Assembly (NCBI GenBank): GCA_010092695.1 | Contig: JAADJJ010000001.1 | Coordinates: forward strand, 3,038,001 to 3,102,000 | Length of the DNA stretch: 64,000 nucleotides | Reading direction: 5' to 3' | From: Enterobacteriaceae bacterium 4M9 | GTDB lineage: Bacteria > Pseudomonadota > Gammaproteobacteria > Enterobacterales > Enterobacteriaceae | In this document: positions 8,299-16,652 of the stretch, one piece after another | Numbering within the stretch: the first letter of the stretch is position 1 | Layout of the letters: each line of letters opens with the position of its first letter | The notes under the pieces: model-generated | The model's input: the letters and a program-made list of their open reading frames with translations, nothing else | Told to the model about the DNA's origin: nothing | Databases searched by the model: none | Translations under genes and position numbers: made by a program

Positions 8299-9309
8299 TT
8301 ACGGATAATCCGGCGGGGTGATGCCAAAATGCGTCCACGCACGCGGTGTTGCAATGCGTCCACGCGGCGTGCGCTGTAAAAAGCCCTGCTGAATCAGGTA
8401 CGGCTCCAGCACGTCTTCAATGGTTTCGCGCTCCTCGCCAATTGCCGCCGCCAGGTTATCCAGCCCGACCGGGCCACCGAGGAATTTATCCAGCACCGCC
8501 AGCAGCAGCTTGCGATCCATGTAATCAAAGCCTTCGGCATCCACATTGAGCATATCCAGCGCCTGTGACGCAATGTCATAGTTAATCACGCCGTTGTGGC
8601 GCACTTCGGCAAAGTCGCGCACGCGGCGCAGCAGGCGGTTAGCGATACGTGGTGTACCGCGCGCACGGCGCGCCACTTCCAGCGCGCCCTCTTCGCTCAT
8701 CTCCAGACCCAGGCAGGCGGCGCTGCGCCCCACAATATGCTGCAAATCTGCCACCTGATAGAACTCCAGACGCTGCACAATACCGAAGCGGTCGCGCAGC
8801 GGCGAGGTCAACGAACCAGCACGCGTGGTGGCACCAATCAGGGTAAACGGCGGCAAATCAATTTTAATCGAGCGCGCCGCCGGGCCTTCACCAATCATGA
8901 TATCAAGCTGGTAGTCTTCCATCGCCGGATACAGCACTTCTTCAACAACTGGCGACAGACGGTGAATTTCGTCAATAAACAGCACGTCGTGCGGTTCAAG
9001 GTTGGTGAGCATGGCCGCCAGATCGCCTGCCTTTTCCAGCACCGGGCCGGAGGTGGTGCGCAGGTTCACACCCATTTCGTTGGCGACAATGTTGGCAAGC
9101 GTGGTTTTACCCAGCCCCGGCGGGCCGAAGATAAGCAGATGGTCCAGCGCGTCGCCGCGTAATCTCGCCGCTTCGATAAAGATCTCCATCTGCGAGCTTA
9201 CCTGCGGCTGGCCGACGTACTCTGCCAGCATCTTCGGGCGAATAGCGCGGTCAGCGGCCTCTTCCACCGGACTCGAGCCAGGTGCTATCAGGCGATCGGC
9301 TTCAATCAT
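8299..9309 (-). CDS. ruvB: Holliday junction branch-migration helicase RuvB
   Basis: Hexameric AAA+ motor that drives branch migration together with RuvA during recombinational repair. The 336 aa match the E. coli length. Walker A is GPPGLGKT (62-69), Walker B/DEIH is FIDEIHRL, sensor 1 lies around GATTRAG, and the arginine finger around SPLRDRFG. The C-terminal winged-helix domain ends in PRGRIATPRAW. It lies 8 bp downstream of ruvA in the same operon. Confidence 0.98.
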   Translation of the reverse strand: MIEADRLIAPGSSPVEEAADRAIRPKMLAEYVGQPQVSSQMEIFIEAARLRGDALDHLLIFGPPGLGKTTLANIVANEMGVNLRTTSGPVLEKAGDLAAMLTNLEPHDVLFIDEIHRLSPVVEEVLYPAMEDYQLDIMIGEGPAARSIKIDLPPFTLIGATTRAGSLTSPLRDRFGIVQRLEFYQVADLQHIVGRSAACLGLEMSEEGALEVARRARGTPRIANRLLRRVRDFAEVRHNGVINYDIASQALDMLNVDAEGFDYMDRKLLLAVLDKFLGGPVGLDNLAAAIGEERETIEDVLEPYLIQQGFLQRTPRGRIATPRAWTHFGITPPDYP

Positions 9310-9317
9310 CCTCTACC

Positions 9318-9929
9318 TCACAGCGCCGCACGCAGCGCTTCACGAATCAGGGTTTCACTGTCAGCGCCGCTGCGGGCAATTTTGCTTATCATGCGGCTTG
9401 CTTCCTGTGGTTTATAGCCCAGCGATACCAGCGCGGCAACCGCCTCAGCTTCAGCATCGTCAGCCACTGGTCCTGCGGGTGACGTCAGTTCGAGGTCTGC
9501 CGCTGGTGTAAACAGGTCGCCGTGCATGCCTTTGAAGCGGTCTTTCATTTCTACCACCAGCCGCTCGGCCGTCTTCTTACCAATGCCCGGCAGCTTCACC
9601 AGCGAAGCGGGCTCTTCGCGCTCAACGGCGTTGACAAACTGCTGCGCCGACATGCCGGAGAGAATGGCCAGCGCCAGCTTCGGCCCTACGCCGTTAACCT
9701 TGATTAGCTCACGAAACAGCGTGCGCTCCTGCTTGTTGTTGAACCCAAACAGCAGCTGTGCGTCTTCACGCACCACAAAATGGGTAAACACCACCGTTTC
9801 TTTGCCGGTTTCCGGCAATTCATAAAAGCAGGTCATCGGCATATGCACTTCATACCCAACGCCGCCCGCCTCCAGCAATACCAGCGGTGGCTGTTTTTCC
9901 AGGACGATGCCTCTGAGTCTACCTATCAC
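9318..9929 (-). CDS. ruvA: Holliday junction-binding protein RuvA
   Basis: Tetrameric junction-recognition subunit of RuvAB, 203 aa as in E. coli. It has an N-terminal OB fold (MIGRLRGIVLEKQPPLVLLEAGGVGYEVHM), a central pair of helix-hairpin-helix motifs (LIKVNGVGPKLALAIL and LVKLPGIGKKTAERLVVEM) that bind DNA, and a C-terminal domain that contacts RuvB. It is the first gene of the ruvAB operon. The LexA box at 9987-10002 lies 58 bp upstream of its start codon, so the operon should be induced in the SOS response. Confidence 0.98.
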   Translation of the reverse strand: MIGRLRGIVLEKQPPLVLLEAGGVGYEVHMPMTCFYELPETGKETVVFTHFVVREDAQLLFGFNNKQERTLFRELIKVNGVGPKLALAILSGMSAQQFVNAVEREEPASLVKLPGIGKKTAERLVVEMKDRFKGMHGDLFTPAADLELTSPAGPVADDAEAEAVAALVSLGYKPQEASRMISKIARSGADSETLIREALRAAL

Positions 9930-9980
9930 ATTTTGCTCCTGCTTTTATTCATGCCGGTGTCGATGGCGCACATCATATAA

Positions 9981-10008
9981 AAAAGGCTGGATAGGTATCC
10001 AGCCTTTT
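9981..10008 (-). terminator. Rho-independent terminator after ruvC, overlapping the LexA box
   Basis: On the minus strand, AAAAGGCTGGAT - ACCT - ATCCAGCCTTTTTTTAT forms a 12-bp stem with a run of seven T. It lies between the ruvC stop and the ruvA start and would end ruvC transcription. The stem contains the whole LexA box (9987-10002). Confidence 0.85.
9987..10002. promoter_or_regulatory. LexA (SOS) box of the ruvAB operon
   Basis: CTGGATAGGTATCCAG fits the 16-bp LexA operator pattern CTG-N10-CAG and is very close to the known E. coli ruvA SOS box core (CTGGATATCTATCCAG). It stands immediately upstream of ruvA. The match is seen; LexA binding is inferred. Confidence 0.88.
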
Positions 10009-10067
10009 ATTGCTTTAGCGTAGCCTGTATTGCTTTAGCGTAGCCTGTATTGCTTTAGCGTAGCCTG
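10008..10067. repeat. Three exact tandem copies of a 20-bp unit at the ruvC 3' end
   Basis: The unit TATTGCTTTAGCGTAGCCTG occurs three times head to tail (10008-10027, 10028-10047, 10048-10067) with no mismatch. Read on the minus strand, each unit contains CTACGCTAA, the last two sense codons and stop of ruvC. The functional stop is in the first unit met by the ribosome (10055-10057); the other two units are untranslated copies between the stop and the terminator. Slipped-strand expansion is the simplest origin. Confidence 0.95.
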
Positions 10068-10576
10068 CCGCGCGCGAGATTGAGACGCGTGCTGCTTATC
10101 TGCAAGGCGTTCTGGCTCACGTGACAGTGGGTAATGGCGATAGCCAGTGCGTCGGCGGCGTCTGCCTGCGGGTTAGCGGGCAGTTTTAGCAGGTTGCGCA
10201 CCATGTGCTGCACCTGGCTTTTATCCGCCCCGCCGGTGCCTACCACCGTTTGTTTCACCTGGCGTGCCGCATATTCAAACACCGGCAACTCGCCGTTAAC
10301 CGCCGCCACAATGGCCGCACCGCGCGCCTGGCCAAGCTTAAGCGCCGAGTCGGCATTTTTGGCCATAAAGACCTGCTCAATGGCAAAAACATCTGGCTGA
10401 AACTGGGTAATCAGCTCGCTCACCCCGGCGTAAATCAGCTTCAGTCGGGTGGGCAAGTCATCCACTTTTGTGCGGATGCAGCCGCTGCCAAGATAAGTAA
10501 GCTGTCTACCCGTCTGGCGAATCACCCCATAGCCGGTAATGCGCGAACCAGGGTCGATGCCGAGAATAATGGCCAT
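10055..10576 (-). CDS. ruvC: Crossover junction endodeoxyribonuclease RuvC
   Basis: Holliday junction resolvase, 173 aa, of the RNase H-like fold. The N-terminal ILGIDPGSRITGYGVI carries the first catalytic Asp (D7), FAIEQVFMAKN carries the catalytic Glu, and DAADALAIAITHC near the C-terminus carries the last acidic pair. The stop codon lies inside a threefold 20-bp repeat, so the C-terminus (ARGRLR) is unchanged by the repeat. ruvC follows yebC on the same strand, across a 93-bp spacer with a hairpin. Confidence 0.97.
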   Translation of the reverse strand: MAIILGIDPGSRITGYGVIRQTGRQLTYLGSGCIRTKVDDLPTRLKLIYAGVSELITQFQPDVFAIEQVFMAKNADSALKLGQARGAAIVAAVNGELPVFEYAARQVKQTVVGTGGADKSQVQHMVRNLLKLPANPQADAADALAIAITHCHVSQNALQISSTRLNLARGRLR

Positions 10577-10617
10577 TGCGCCTCTCAGATTAGTCGCGGG
10601 AAATTACCCTGAATAGC

Positions 10618-10644
10618 CCGACCGCATGTTTGCCATGCGGTCGG
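10618..10644 (-). promoter_or_regulatory. GC-rich hairpin in the yebC-ruvC spacer
   Basis: CCGACCGCATG pairs perfectly with CATGCGGTCGG across a 5-base loop. No T-run follows on either strand, so it is not a classical terminator. It may stabilise the yebC mRNA end or act as an attenuator before ruvC. Confidence 0.4.
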
Positions 10645-10669
10645 CAGGCCGTTGGCCCGTAACATCACA

Positions 10670-11413
10670 TCAGAGCGTAGCCGCAACCTCGTCGGAGATC
10701 TCACCGTTGTGGTAAACCTCCTGCACGTCATCACAGTCTTCAAGCATGTCGATAAGACGCAGCATCTTCGGTGCGGTTTCCGCATCCAGGTCTGCTTTGG
10801 TGGACGGAATCTGAGAAACCTCGGCGCTCTCGGCTTTAAAGCCTGCCGCTTCCAGCGCATCTTTCACCTGACCGAGCTCTTCCCACGCGGTGTACACGTC
10901 GATAGCGCCATCGTCATAGCTCACCACGTCTTCAGCGCCCGCTTCAAGCGCGGCTTCCATCACGGCGTCTTCATCAATGCCCTCAGCAAACGATATAACG
11001 CCTTTTTTGCTGAACAGGTAAGACACTGAGCCGTCGGTGCCAAGGTTGCCGCCGCATTTGCTGAACGCGTGGCGAACTTCGCCCACGGTGCGGTTACGGT
11101 TATCACTCAGGCATTCCACCATCACGGCAGTGCCGCCCGGGCCGTAGCCTTCATAGATGATGGTTTCCATGTTCGCGTCTTCATCACCGCCCACACCACG
11201 CGCAATAGCGCGGTTAAGCGTGTCGCGCGTCATGTTGTTGGAGAGCGCTTTATCGATAGCCGCGCGCAGACGCGGGTTGGATGCCGCATCGCCGCCGCCG
11301 AGCTTCGCCGCGGTGACCAGCTCGCGAATGATTTTAGTGAAGATTTTACCACGCTTAGCGTCCTGGGCCGCCTTACGGTGTTTCGTGTTGGCCCATTTAC
11401 TATGACCTGCCAT
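10670..11413 (-). CDS. yebC: YebC/TACO1-family translation-associated regulator
   Basis: The 247-aa cytosolic protein is near-identical in outline to E. coli YebC: MAGHSKWANTKHRKAAQDAKRGKIFTK at the N-terminus, IYEGYGPGGTAVMVECLSDN in the middle and MLEDCDDVQEVYHN near the end. The family was first annotated as transcriptional regulators; several members act on translation, including relief of ribosome stalling at proline-rich motifs. It stands between nudB and ruvC on the same strand, as in E. coli. Confidence 0.95.
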   Translation of the reverse strand: MAGHSKWANTKHRKAAQDAKRGKIFTKIIRELVTAAKLGGGDAASNPRLRAAIDKALSNNMTRDTLNRAIARGVGGDEDANMETIIYEGYGPGGTAVMVECLSDNRNRTVGEVRHAFSKCGGNLGTDGSVSYLFSKKGVISFAEGIDEDAVMEAALEAGAEDVVSYDDGAIDVYTAWEELGQVKDALEAAGFKAESAEVSQIPSTKADLDAETAPKMLRLIDMLEDCDDVQEVYHNGEISDEVAATL

Positions 11414-11484
11414 ATCTCTCTCCAGAATTGTCCTGTACTCAACGACACTGCGCTGCGCGCAACACGCCGGTATTAAGGCTCAAA

Positions 11485-11919
11485 TTAATAACAAAACTCT
11501 TCTATCGCCTGCCGGTTACTCCACGACAGCGTCAGCGCAGCAGCCTCATGCGCATCCAGCCATTGCCAGGCCAGATGCTCGCTGATGGCGACCTGTCGCT
11601 CGCAGGGCAGCGCCAGAGAAAACCAGTATTCGGTATTGTGAAACGTGCCCGGCGCGTAGCGATGACGCAAATGGGCAAAAATTTCAAATTCCACGGTACG
11701 GTTGCGATCGATTAACGCCAGCTGCTCGCCATCAATATCAATGGCGACCTCTTCCATGACTTCGCGTTTTGCCGCGTGTGCCGCCAGCTCATCCGCCTCC
11801 AGGCTGCCGGTTACCGACTGCCAGAAGGCGGGATCGTCGCGCCGTTGCAGCATCAGCACCCGCCCGGTGTCCTCGGCGTAAATCACTACCAGTACCGAGA
11901 CGGGACGCTTATATGCCAT
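11485..11919 (-). CDS. nudB: Dihydroneopterin triphosphate pyrophosphohydrolase NudB
   Basis: Nudix hydrolase that removes pyrophosphate from dihydroneopterin triphosphate in folate synthesis and also acts on dATP. The Nudix box is recognisable (G-x5-E-x7-REVMEE), with the final Gly replaced by Ala. The ATG at 11919 gives 144 aa, MAYKRPVSVLVVIYAED, and has a GGTGAG 10 bases upstream. A GTG at 11934 in the same frame would lie inside aspS and is less likely. The start overlaps the last codons of aspS by nothing: aspS stops at 11921, two bases before, so the genes are probably coupled. Confidence 0.93.
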   Translation of the reverse strand: MAYKRPVSVLVVIYAEDTGRVLMLQRRDDPAFWQSVTGSLEADELAAHAAKREVMEEVAIDIDGEQLALIDRNRTVEFEIFAHLRHRYAPGTFHNTEYWFSLALPCERQVAISEHLAWQWLDAHEAAALTLSWSNRQAIEEFCY

Positions 11920-11920
11920 G

Positions 11921-13693
11921 TTAGTTGCTCTCACCCTTTTTCACGACGGCAATGCTCAGTTCTTCCAGCGACTGCGGGTTCGCAAAGCTTGGGGCTTCGG
12001 TCATCAGGCAGGCTGCGGCCGTGGTTTTCGGGAACGCGATAACGTCGCGGATGTTGTCGGTGCCGGTCAGCAGCATTACCAGGCGGTCCAGGCCAAACGC
12101 CAGTCCCGCATGCGGCGGTGTGCCGTACTTGAGCGCATCCAGCAGGAAGCCGAATTTTTCGCGCTGCTCCTGCTCATTAATGCCGAGGATGCCAAACACG
12201 GTCTGCTGCATCTCACCGCTGTGGATACGCACCGAGCCACCGCCCACTTCGTAACCGTTGATAACCATATCGTAGGCGTTAGCAATGGCGGTTTCCGGCT
12301 CAGCCTTCAGCTCGGCTGGCGTCATATCGCGCGGCGAGGTGAACGGGTGGTGCATCGCGGTCAGGCCGCCTTCGCCGTTGTCTTCAAACATCGGGAAGTC
12401 GATAACCCACAGCGGCGCCCAGGCGCTGTCGTCAGTGATTGCCAGGTCTTTGCCGATTTTCAGGCGCAGTGCGCCGAGTGCGTCAGACACCACACGCGTT
12501 TTGTCCGCGCCAAAGAAAATCATGTCGCCATCCTGCGCGTCGGTACGCGCCAGGATCGCTTGTACAATCTCAGCGTTCAGGAATTTTGCCACCGGGCTGT
12601 TGATGCCGTCCAGGCCCGCGCTACGCTCGTTCACTTTGATGTACGCCAGACCCTTCGCGCCGTAGATTTCGACGAACTTACCGTATTCATCAATCTGCTT
12701 ACGGGTAAGGCTCGCGCCACCTGGCACGCGCAGTGCGGCCACGCGGCCTTTGGCATCGTTCGCCGGGCCTGAGAAGACTTTAAATTCTACGTCTTTCAGC
12801 AAATCGGCAACATCCACCAGCTCCATCGGGTTACGCAGGTCTGGTTTGTCAGAACCGTAACGGCGGTCCGCTTCGGCAAAGGTCATGATCGGGAAATCAC
12901 CCAGATCCACGCCTTTCACGTCCAGCCACAGCTGACGCACCATTTTTTCCATCACTTCACGCACCTGCGGCGCAGTCATGAAGGAGGTTTCCACGTCTAT
13001 CTGAGTGAATTCTGGCTGGCGGTCGGCACGCAGGTCTTCGTCACGAAAGCACTTCACAATCTGGTAGTAGCGATCGAAGCCCGACATCATCAGCAGCTGC
13101 TTGAACAGCTGCGGCGACTGCGGCAGTGCATAGAATTTACCTTTATGCACGCGGCTCGGTACCAGATAGTCACGCGCACCTTCCGGCGTGGCTTTAGTCA
13201 GCATCGGCGTTTCGATATCAAGAAAACCGTGCTCGTCCATAAAGCGGCGCACAAAGCTTGTGATACGTGCGCGGGTTTTCAGGCGCTGGGCCATTTCCGG
13301 GCGACGTAAATCCAGATAGCGGTATTTCAGACGCGCTTCTTCAGTATTGACCTGGTTTGAGTCCAGCGGCAGCGGCTCGGCGCGGTTGATAATGGTCAAC
13401 TCAGTGGCAAATACTTCGACTTCACCGGTTGCCATGTCGCTATTAACGTTACGCCCTTCGCGCGCACGCACGGTGCCGGTAATCTGGATGCAGAACTCAT
13501 TACGCAGTTCAGAGGCCAGTTTGAACGCCTCTTCACGATCCGGGTCGAAAAACACCTGCACGATACCTTCACGGTCGCGCATATCAATGAAGATGAGACT
13601 TCCGAGATCGCGACGGCGGTTGACCCAACCGCAAAGCGTTACTTGCTGCCCCACGTGGGACAACCGGAGTTGCCCGCAATATTCTGTACGCAT
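11921..13693 (-). CDS. aspS: Aspartyl-tRNA synthetase
   Basis: Class II aminoacyl-tRNA synthetase, 590 aa as in E. coli. It has an N-terminal OB-fold anticodon-binding domain (about 1-105, with GWVNRRRDLGSLIFIDMRDREG), the catalytic domain with motif 2 (FRDEDLRADRQPEFTQID), the bacterial insertion domain, and motif 3 (GLAFGLDRLVMLLTG) near the C-terminus. It is the first gene of aspS-nudB-yebC-(ruvC) on the minus strand, and divergent from yecD. Confidence 0.98.
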   Translation of the reverse strand: MRTEYCGQLRLSHVGQQVTLCGWVNRRRDLGSLIFIDMRDREGIVQVFFDPDREEAFKLASELRNEFCIQITGTVRAREGRNVNSDMATGEVEVFATELTIINRAEPLPLDSNQVNTEEARLKYRYLDLRRPEMAQRLKTRARITSFVRRFMDEHGFLDIETPMLTKATPEGARDYLVPSRVHKGKFYALPQSPQLFKQLLMMSGFDRYYQIVKCFRDEDLRADRQPEFTQIDVETSFMTAPQVREVMEKMVRQLWLDVKGVDLGDFPIMTFAEADRRYGSDKPDLRNPMELVDVADLLKDVEFKVFSGPANDAKGRVAALRVPGGASLTRKQIDEYGKFVEIYGAKGLAYIKVNERSAGLDGINSPVAKFLNAEIVQAILARTDAQDGDMIFFGADKTRVVSDALGALRLKIGKDLAITDDSAWAPLWVIDFPMFEDNGEGGLTAMHHPFTSPRDMTPAELKAEPETAIANAYDMVINGYEVGGGSVRIHSGEMQQTVFGILGINEQEQREKFGFLLDALKYGTPPHAGLAFGLDRLVMLLTGTDNIRDVIAFPKTTAAACLMTEAPSFANPQSLEELSIAVVKKGESN

Positions 13694-13972
13694 GAGATAT
13701 CCTTTTATTTGCCGCAGGGGCTGGCTGCCACTGGCGCCACGACGCGGCTGTTGTCGTCTGTCACAACGGAATAAAAAAGGCGGCTATTATACTGGATATT
13801 CGGCCTGACGATAAGCCCGCCGCCGCCTGCCCGCACGTTTGCTGCGCGCTTTGCGCAATGCAATACGCTAAGCCAGCCCGTTATTCTCACAAAATCTAAC
13901 AAAAAGAGTAAACCTTTAAAGCGCGAGCGGCTTAAAGTAACGTTGAATTATCAATTTGTTAACGGAGTACCT

Positions 13973-14542
13973 ATGTTTCAGATTAACGCACAGAAGACCG
14001 CGCTGGTGGTTATCGATCTTCAGGAAGGTATTCTGCCGTTCGCCGCAGGGCCACACAGCGCAGATGACGTTGTTGCCCGTGCCGCAATGCTTGCCGAGAA
14101 GTGCCGGGCCGCCGGTGCGCCGGTGGTGCTGGTGCGCGTGGGTTGGTCAGCCGATTTTGCCGAGGCGTTAAAACAGCCGGTCGATGCGGCACACGCCGGT
14201 GGCGCGCTACCGGCAGACTGGTGGACATATCCGCTTGCGCTGGGTAAGCGTGACAGTGATATTGAAGTGACCAAACGCCAGTGGGGCGCGTTTTACGGCA
14301 CTGACCTGGAATTACAGTTGCGCCGCCGCAGCATCGATACCATTATCCTGTGCGGTATCGCGACGAATATTGGCGTGGAGTCGACCGCCCGCAACGCCTG
14401 GGAACTGGGCTTTAACCTGGTGATTGCCGAAGACGCCTGTAGCGCTGCCGACAGCGCGCAGCACAACAACAGCTTCACCCATATTTTCCCCCGCATCGGA
14501 CGCGTTCGCAGCACCGATGAGATCCTCACGGCCCTGTCATGA
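13973..14542 (+). CDS. yecD: Isochorismatase-family hydrolase YecD
   Basis: A 189-aa cysteine-hydrolase-fold protein, colinear with E. coli YecD. LVVIDLQEG carries the family Asp (D15). The strand that normally carries the nucleophilic Cys reads GIATNIGVEST, with Gly in place of the Cys; E. coli YecD has the same change, so the reaction may differ from that of nicotinamidases. The ATG at 13973 has an ACGGAG upstream and gives the conserved MFQINAQKTALVV start; the frame is open from 13943. The stop overlaps the yecE start (14539-14542), suggesting coupling. Confidence 0.9.
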   Translation: MFQINAQKTALVVIDLQEGILPFAAGPHSADDVVARAAMLAEKCRAAGAPVVLVRVGWSADFAEALKQPVDAAHAGGALPADWWTYPLALGKRDSDIEVTKRQWGAFYGTDLELQLRRRSIDTIILCGIATNIGVESTARNAWELGFNLVIAEDACSAADSAQHNNSFTHIFPRIGRVRSTDEILTALS

Positions 14543-15357
14543 TTCGCATCGGTCTCCCGCAATGGTCGCACCCAAAGTGGGCGCGTCTTGGCATCAGCAG
14601 CCTTGAAGATTACGCACGCCATTTTGACTGCGTAGAGGGTAACACCACGCTTTATGCCCTGCCCTCCGTGGAGACCGTCGCGCGCTGGCAGGCCATGACC
14701 ACCGACAGCTTTCGCTTCTGCTTTAAATTCCCGGCCACCATCAGCCACCAGGCAGCGCTGCGCAACTGTGACGATTTACGCGAAGAGTTTTTCACCCGCA
14801 TGGCGCCGCTGGCAACACGCATCGGCCAGTACTGGCTGCAACTCCCCGCCGCCTTTGGCCCGCGGGATTTGCCTGCACTGTGGGCGTTTCTCGATACGCT
14901 GCCGGGTGAGTTTCGCTACGGGGTTGAGGTACGTCATCAGCAGTTTTTCGCCAAAGGTGAAGAGGAGCAGGCGCTCAACCGTGGTCTACACGCGCGCAAT
15001 ATAAACCGGGTGGTGCTCGACAGCCGCCCGGTACACAGCGCCCTGCCCCACAGCGAGGCGGTTCGCGAAGCCCAGCGCAAAAAACCGAAGCTGCCGGTGC
15101 ATGCGGTAAAAACCGCTGCCGACCCGCTGGTGCGCTTTATCGGCAGCGACGATATGGCACAGAGCGCGGCGTTGTTTGAACCCTGGCTTGCCAAACTGCC
15201 GCAGTGGGAGCAGGACGGTACGCCGTGGCTGTTTTTACACACGCCCGACATTGCGCAGGCGCCGGAACTGGTGCACCGGCTGTGGCCGCAACTGCGTGCA
15301 TGCTTTCCGACACTGGGCGAAGCGCCCTCCATCCCGCAACAGGAAAGCCTGTTCTGA
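14539..15357 (+). CDS. yecE: DUF72 family protein YecE
   Basis: A 272-aa cytosolic protein of the DUF72 TIM-barrel-like family, widespread but with no established reaction. Typical family features are the N-terminal IRIGLPQWSHPKW, the EGNTTLYALPS segment and FRFCFKFPATISH. The ATG at 14539 overlaps the end of yecD by four bases (ATGA). The pair yecD-yecE is conserved in enterobacteria. Confidence 0.9.
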   Translation: MIRIGLPQWSHPKWARLGISSLEDYARHFDCVEGNTTLYALPSVETVARWQAMTTDSFRFCFKFPATISHQAALRNCDDLREEFFTRMAPLATRIGQYWLQLPAAFGPRDLPALWAFLDTLPGEFRYGVEVRHQQFFAKGEEEQALNRGLHARNINRVVLDSRPVHSALPHSEAVREAQRKKPKLPVHAVKTAADPLVRFIGSDDMAQSAALFEPWLAKLPQWEQDGTPWLFLHTPDIAQAPELVHRLWPQLRACFPTLGEAPSIPQQESLF

Positions 15358-15475
15358 GAACAAATTTTAGCCATGTGCACGGCGACATGGCTGAGTTTGT
15401 CTTGTTCATAGCGACAGCCGCAGCGGCTCGGGCTATCATACGCCAGCCATCAGCCAGGTTCTGAACGGAGTTTTT

Positions 15476-15871
15476 ATGGTAAGCGCGCTGTATGCCGTGC
15501 TGGGTGCGTTAATATTGATCAAGCTTTCTTATGACGTTGTTCGCCTGCGTACGCTTTATCGCGTCTCTTATGGCGACGGCGGCTTTACGGAACTGCAAAG
15601 TGCGATTCGCGCCCACGGTAACGCGGTGGAATATATTCCCATTGCACTACTCTTATTACTGTTGCTTGAGATGGACGGTGCAGAGACCTGGATGGTGCAT
15701 CTGTGCGGCCTGATGATGATCCTTGGGCGCATCATGCACTTTTACGGCTTCCATCACCGGCTGGTACGCTGGCGGCGTACCGGGATGCTGGCAACCTGGT
15801 GCTCGCTGCTGCTGATGGTACTGGTTAACCTGTGGTATCTGCCCTGGGAGTTGGTTTTCACTCTGCGTTGA
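15476..15871 (+). CDS. yecN: MAPEG-family inner-membrane protein YecN
   Basis: A 131-aa protein with four hydrophobic segments, of the MAPEG family (glutathione-S-transferase-like membrane proteins). The family motif region RAHGNAVEYIPIALLLLLLLE and GRIMHFYGF are present. The substrate is unknown. ACGGAG lies just ahead of the ATG. It is 118 bp from yecE and 37 bp from cmoA. Confidence 0.9.
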   Translation: MVSALYAVLGALILIKLSYDVVRLRTLYRVSYGDGGFTELQSAIRAHGNAVEYIPIALLLLLLLEMDGAETWMVHLCGLMMILGRIMHFYGFHHRLVRWRRTGMLATWCSLLLMVLVNLWYLPWELVFTLR

Positions 15872-15908
15872 CGCACAATACGCCCCTTTGTTTTTCCGGA
15901 ACACCCTT

Positions 15909-16652
15909 ATGTCTAACCGCGATACGCTGTTTTCCGCCCCGATCGACAAGCTCGGGGACTGGACTTTCGATGAACGCGTCGCTGAAGTTTTCCCCGATAT
16001 GATTCAGCGTTCGGTTCCCGGCTATTCCAATATTATCGCCATGATTGGCATGCTCGCAGAGCGCTTTGTCCAGCCGGGCAGCCGTATCTACGATCTGGGT
16101 TGCTCGCTGGGTGCCGCCACGTTGTCGGTGCGCCGCAATATTCACCATGAAGGCTGCCGTATCATTGCTGTTGATAACTCAGCAGCCATGGTCGAGCGCT
16201 GCCGCCGCCACATTGACGCCTTTCGCGCCGCCACACCGGTTGATGTTATCGAAGCCGACATTCGCGATATCGATATTGAAGACGCCTCGCTGGTGGTCCT
16301 GAACTTTACCCTGCAATTCCTGGCCCCCGACGACCGCCAGGCGCTGCTGGATAAAGTTTGCCGTGGCCTGCGCCCTGGCGGCGCGCTGGTCCTGTCGGAA
16401 AAGTTCAGTTTTGCCGATGCCAGCGTGGGTGAGTTGCTGTTTGACATGCACCACGACTTCAAACGTGCCAACGGCTACAGCGAACTGGAAATTGGTCAAA
16501 AGCGCAGCATGCTGGAAAATGTCATGCTCACCGACAGCGTTGAAACCCACACCGCGCGCCTGATGAAGGCCGGGTTTGCCCACGCCGGGTTGTGGTTCCA
16601 GTGCTTTAACTTCGGTTCACTGGTGGCTCTCAAAGCCCAGGAGGGCGCGTGA
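15909..16652 (+). CDS. cmoA: Carboxy-S-adenosylmethionine synthase CmoA
   Basis: Makes carboxy-SAM from SAM and prephenate; CmoB then uses it to form 5-oxyacetyl (cmo5) uridine at tRNA position 34. The ATG at 15909 gives 247 aa and MSNRDTLFSAPIDKLGDWTFDERVAEVFPDM, as in E. coli; the frame is open from 15888. The SAM-binding loop YDLGCSLGAATLS and the motif VVLNFTLQFL are intact. The stop overlaps the GTG start of cmoB (GTGA). Confidence 0.97.
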   Translation: MSNRDTLFSAPIDKLGDWTFDERVAEVFPDMIQRSVPGYSNIIAMIGMLAERFVQPGSRIYDLGCSLGAATLSVRRNIHHEGCRIIAVDNSAAMVERCRRHIDAFRAATPVDVIEADIRDIDIEDASLVVLNFTLQFLAPDDRQALLDKVCRGLRPGGALVLSEKFSFADASVGELLFDMHHDFKRANGYSELEIGQKRSMLENVMLTDSVETHTARLMKAGFAHAGLWFQCFNFGSLVALKAQEGA

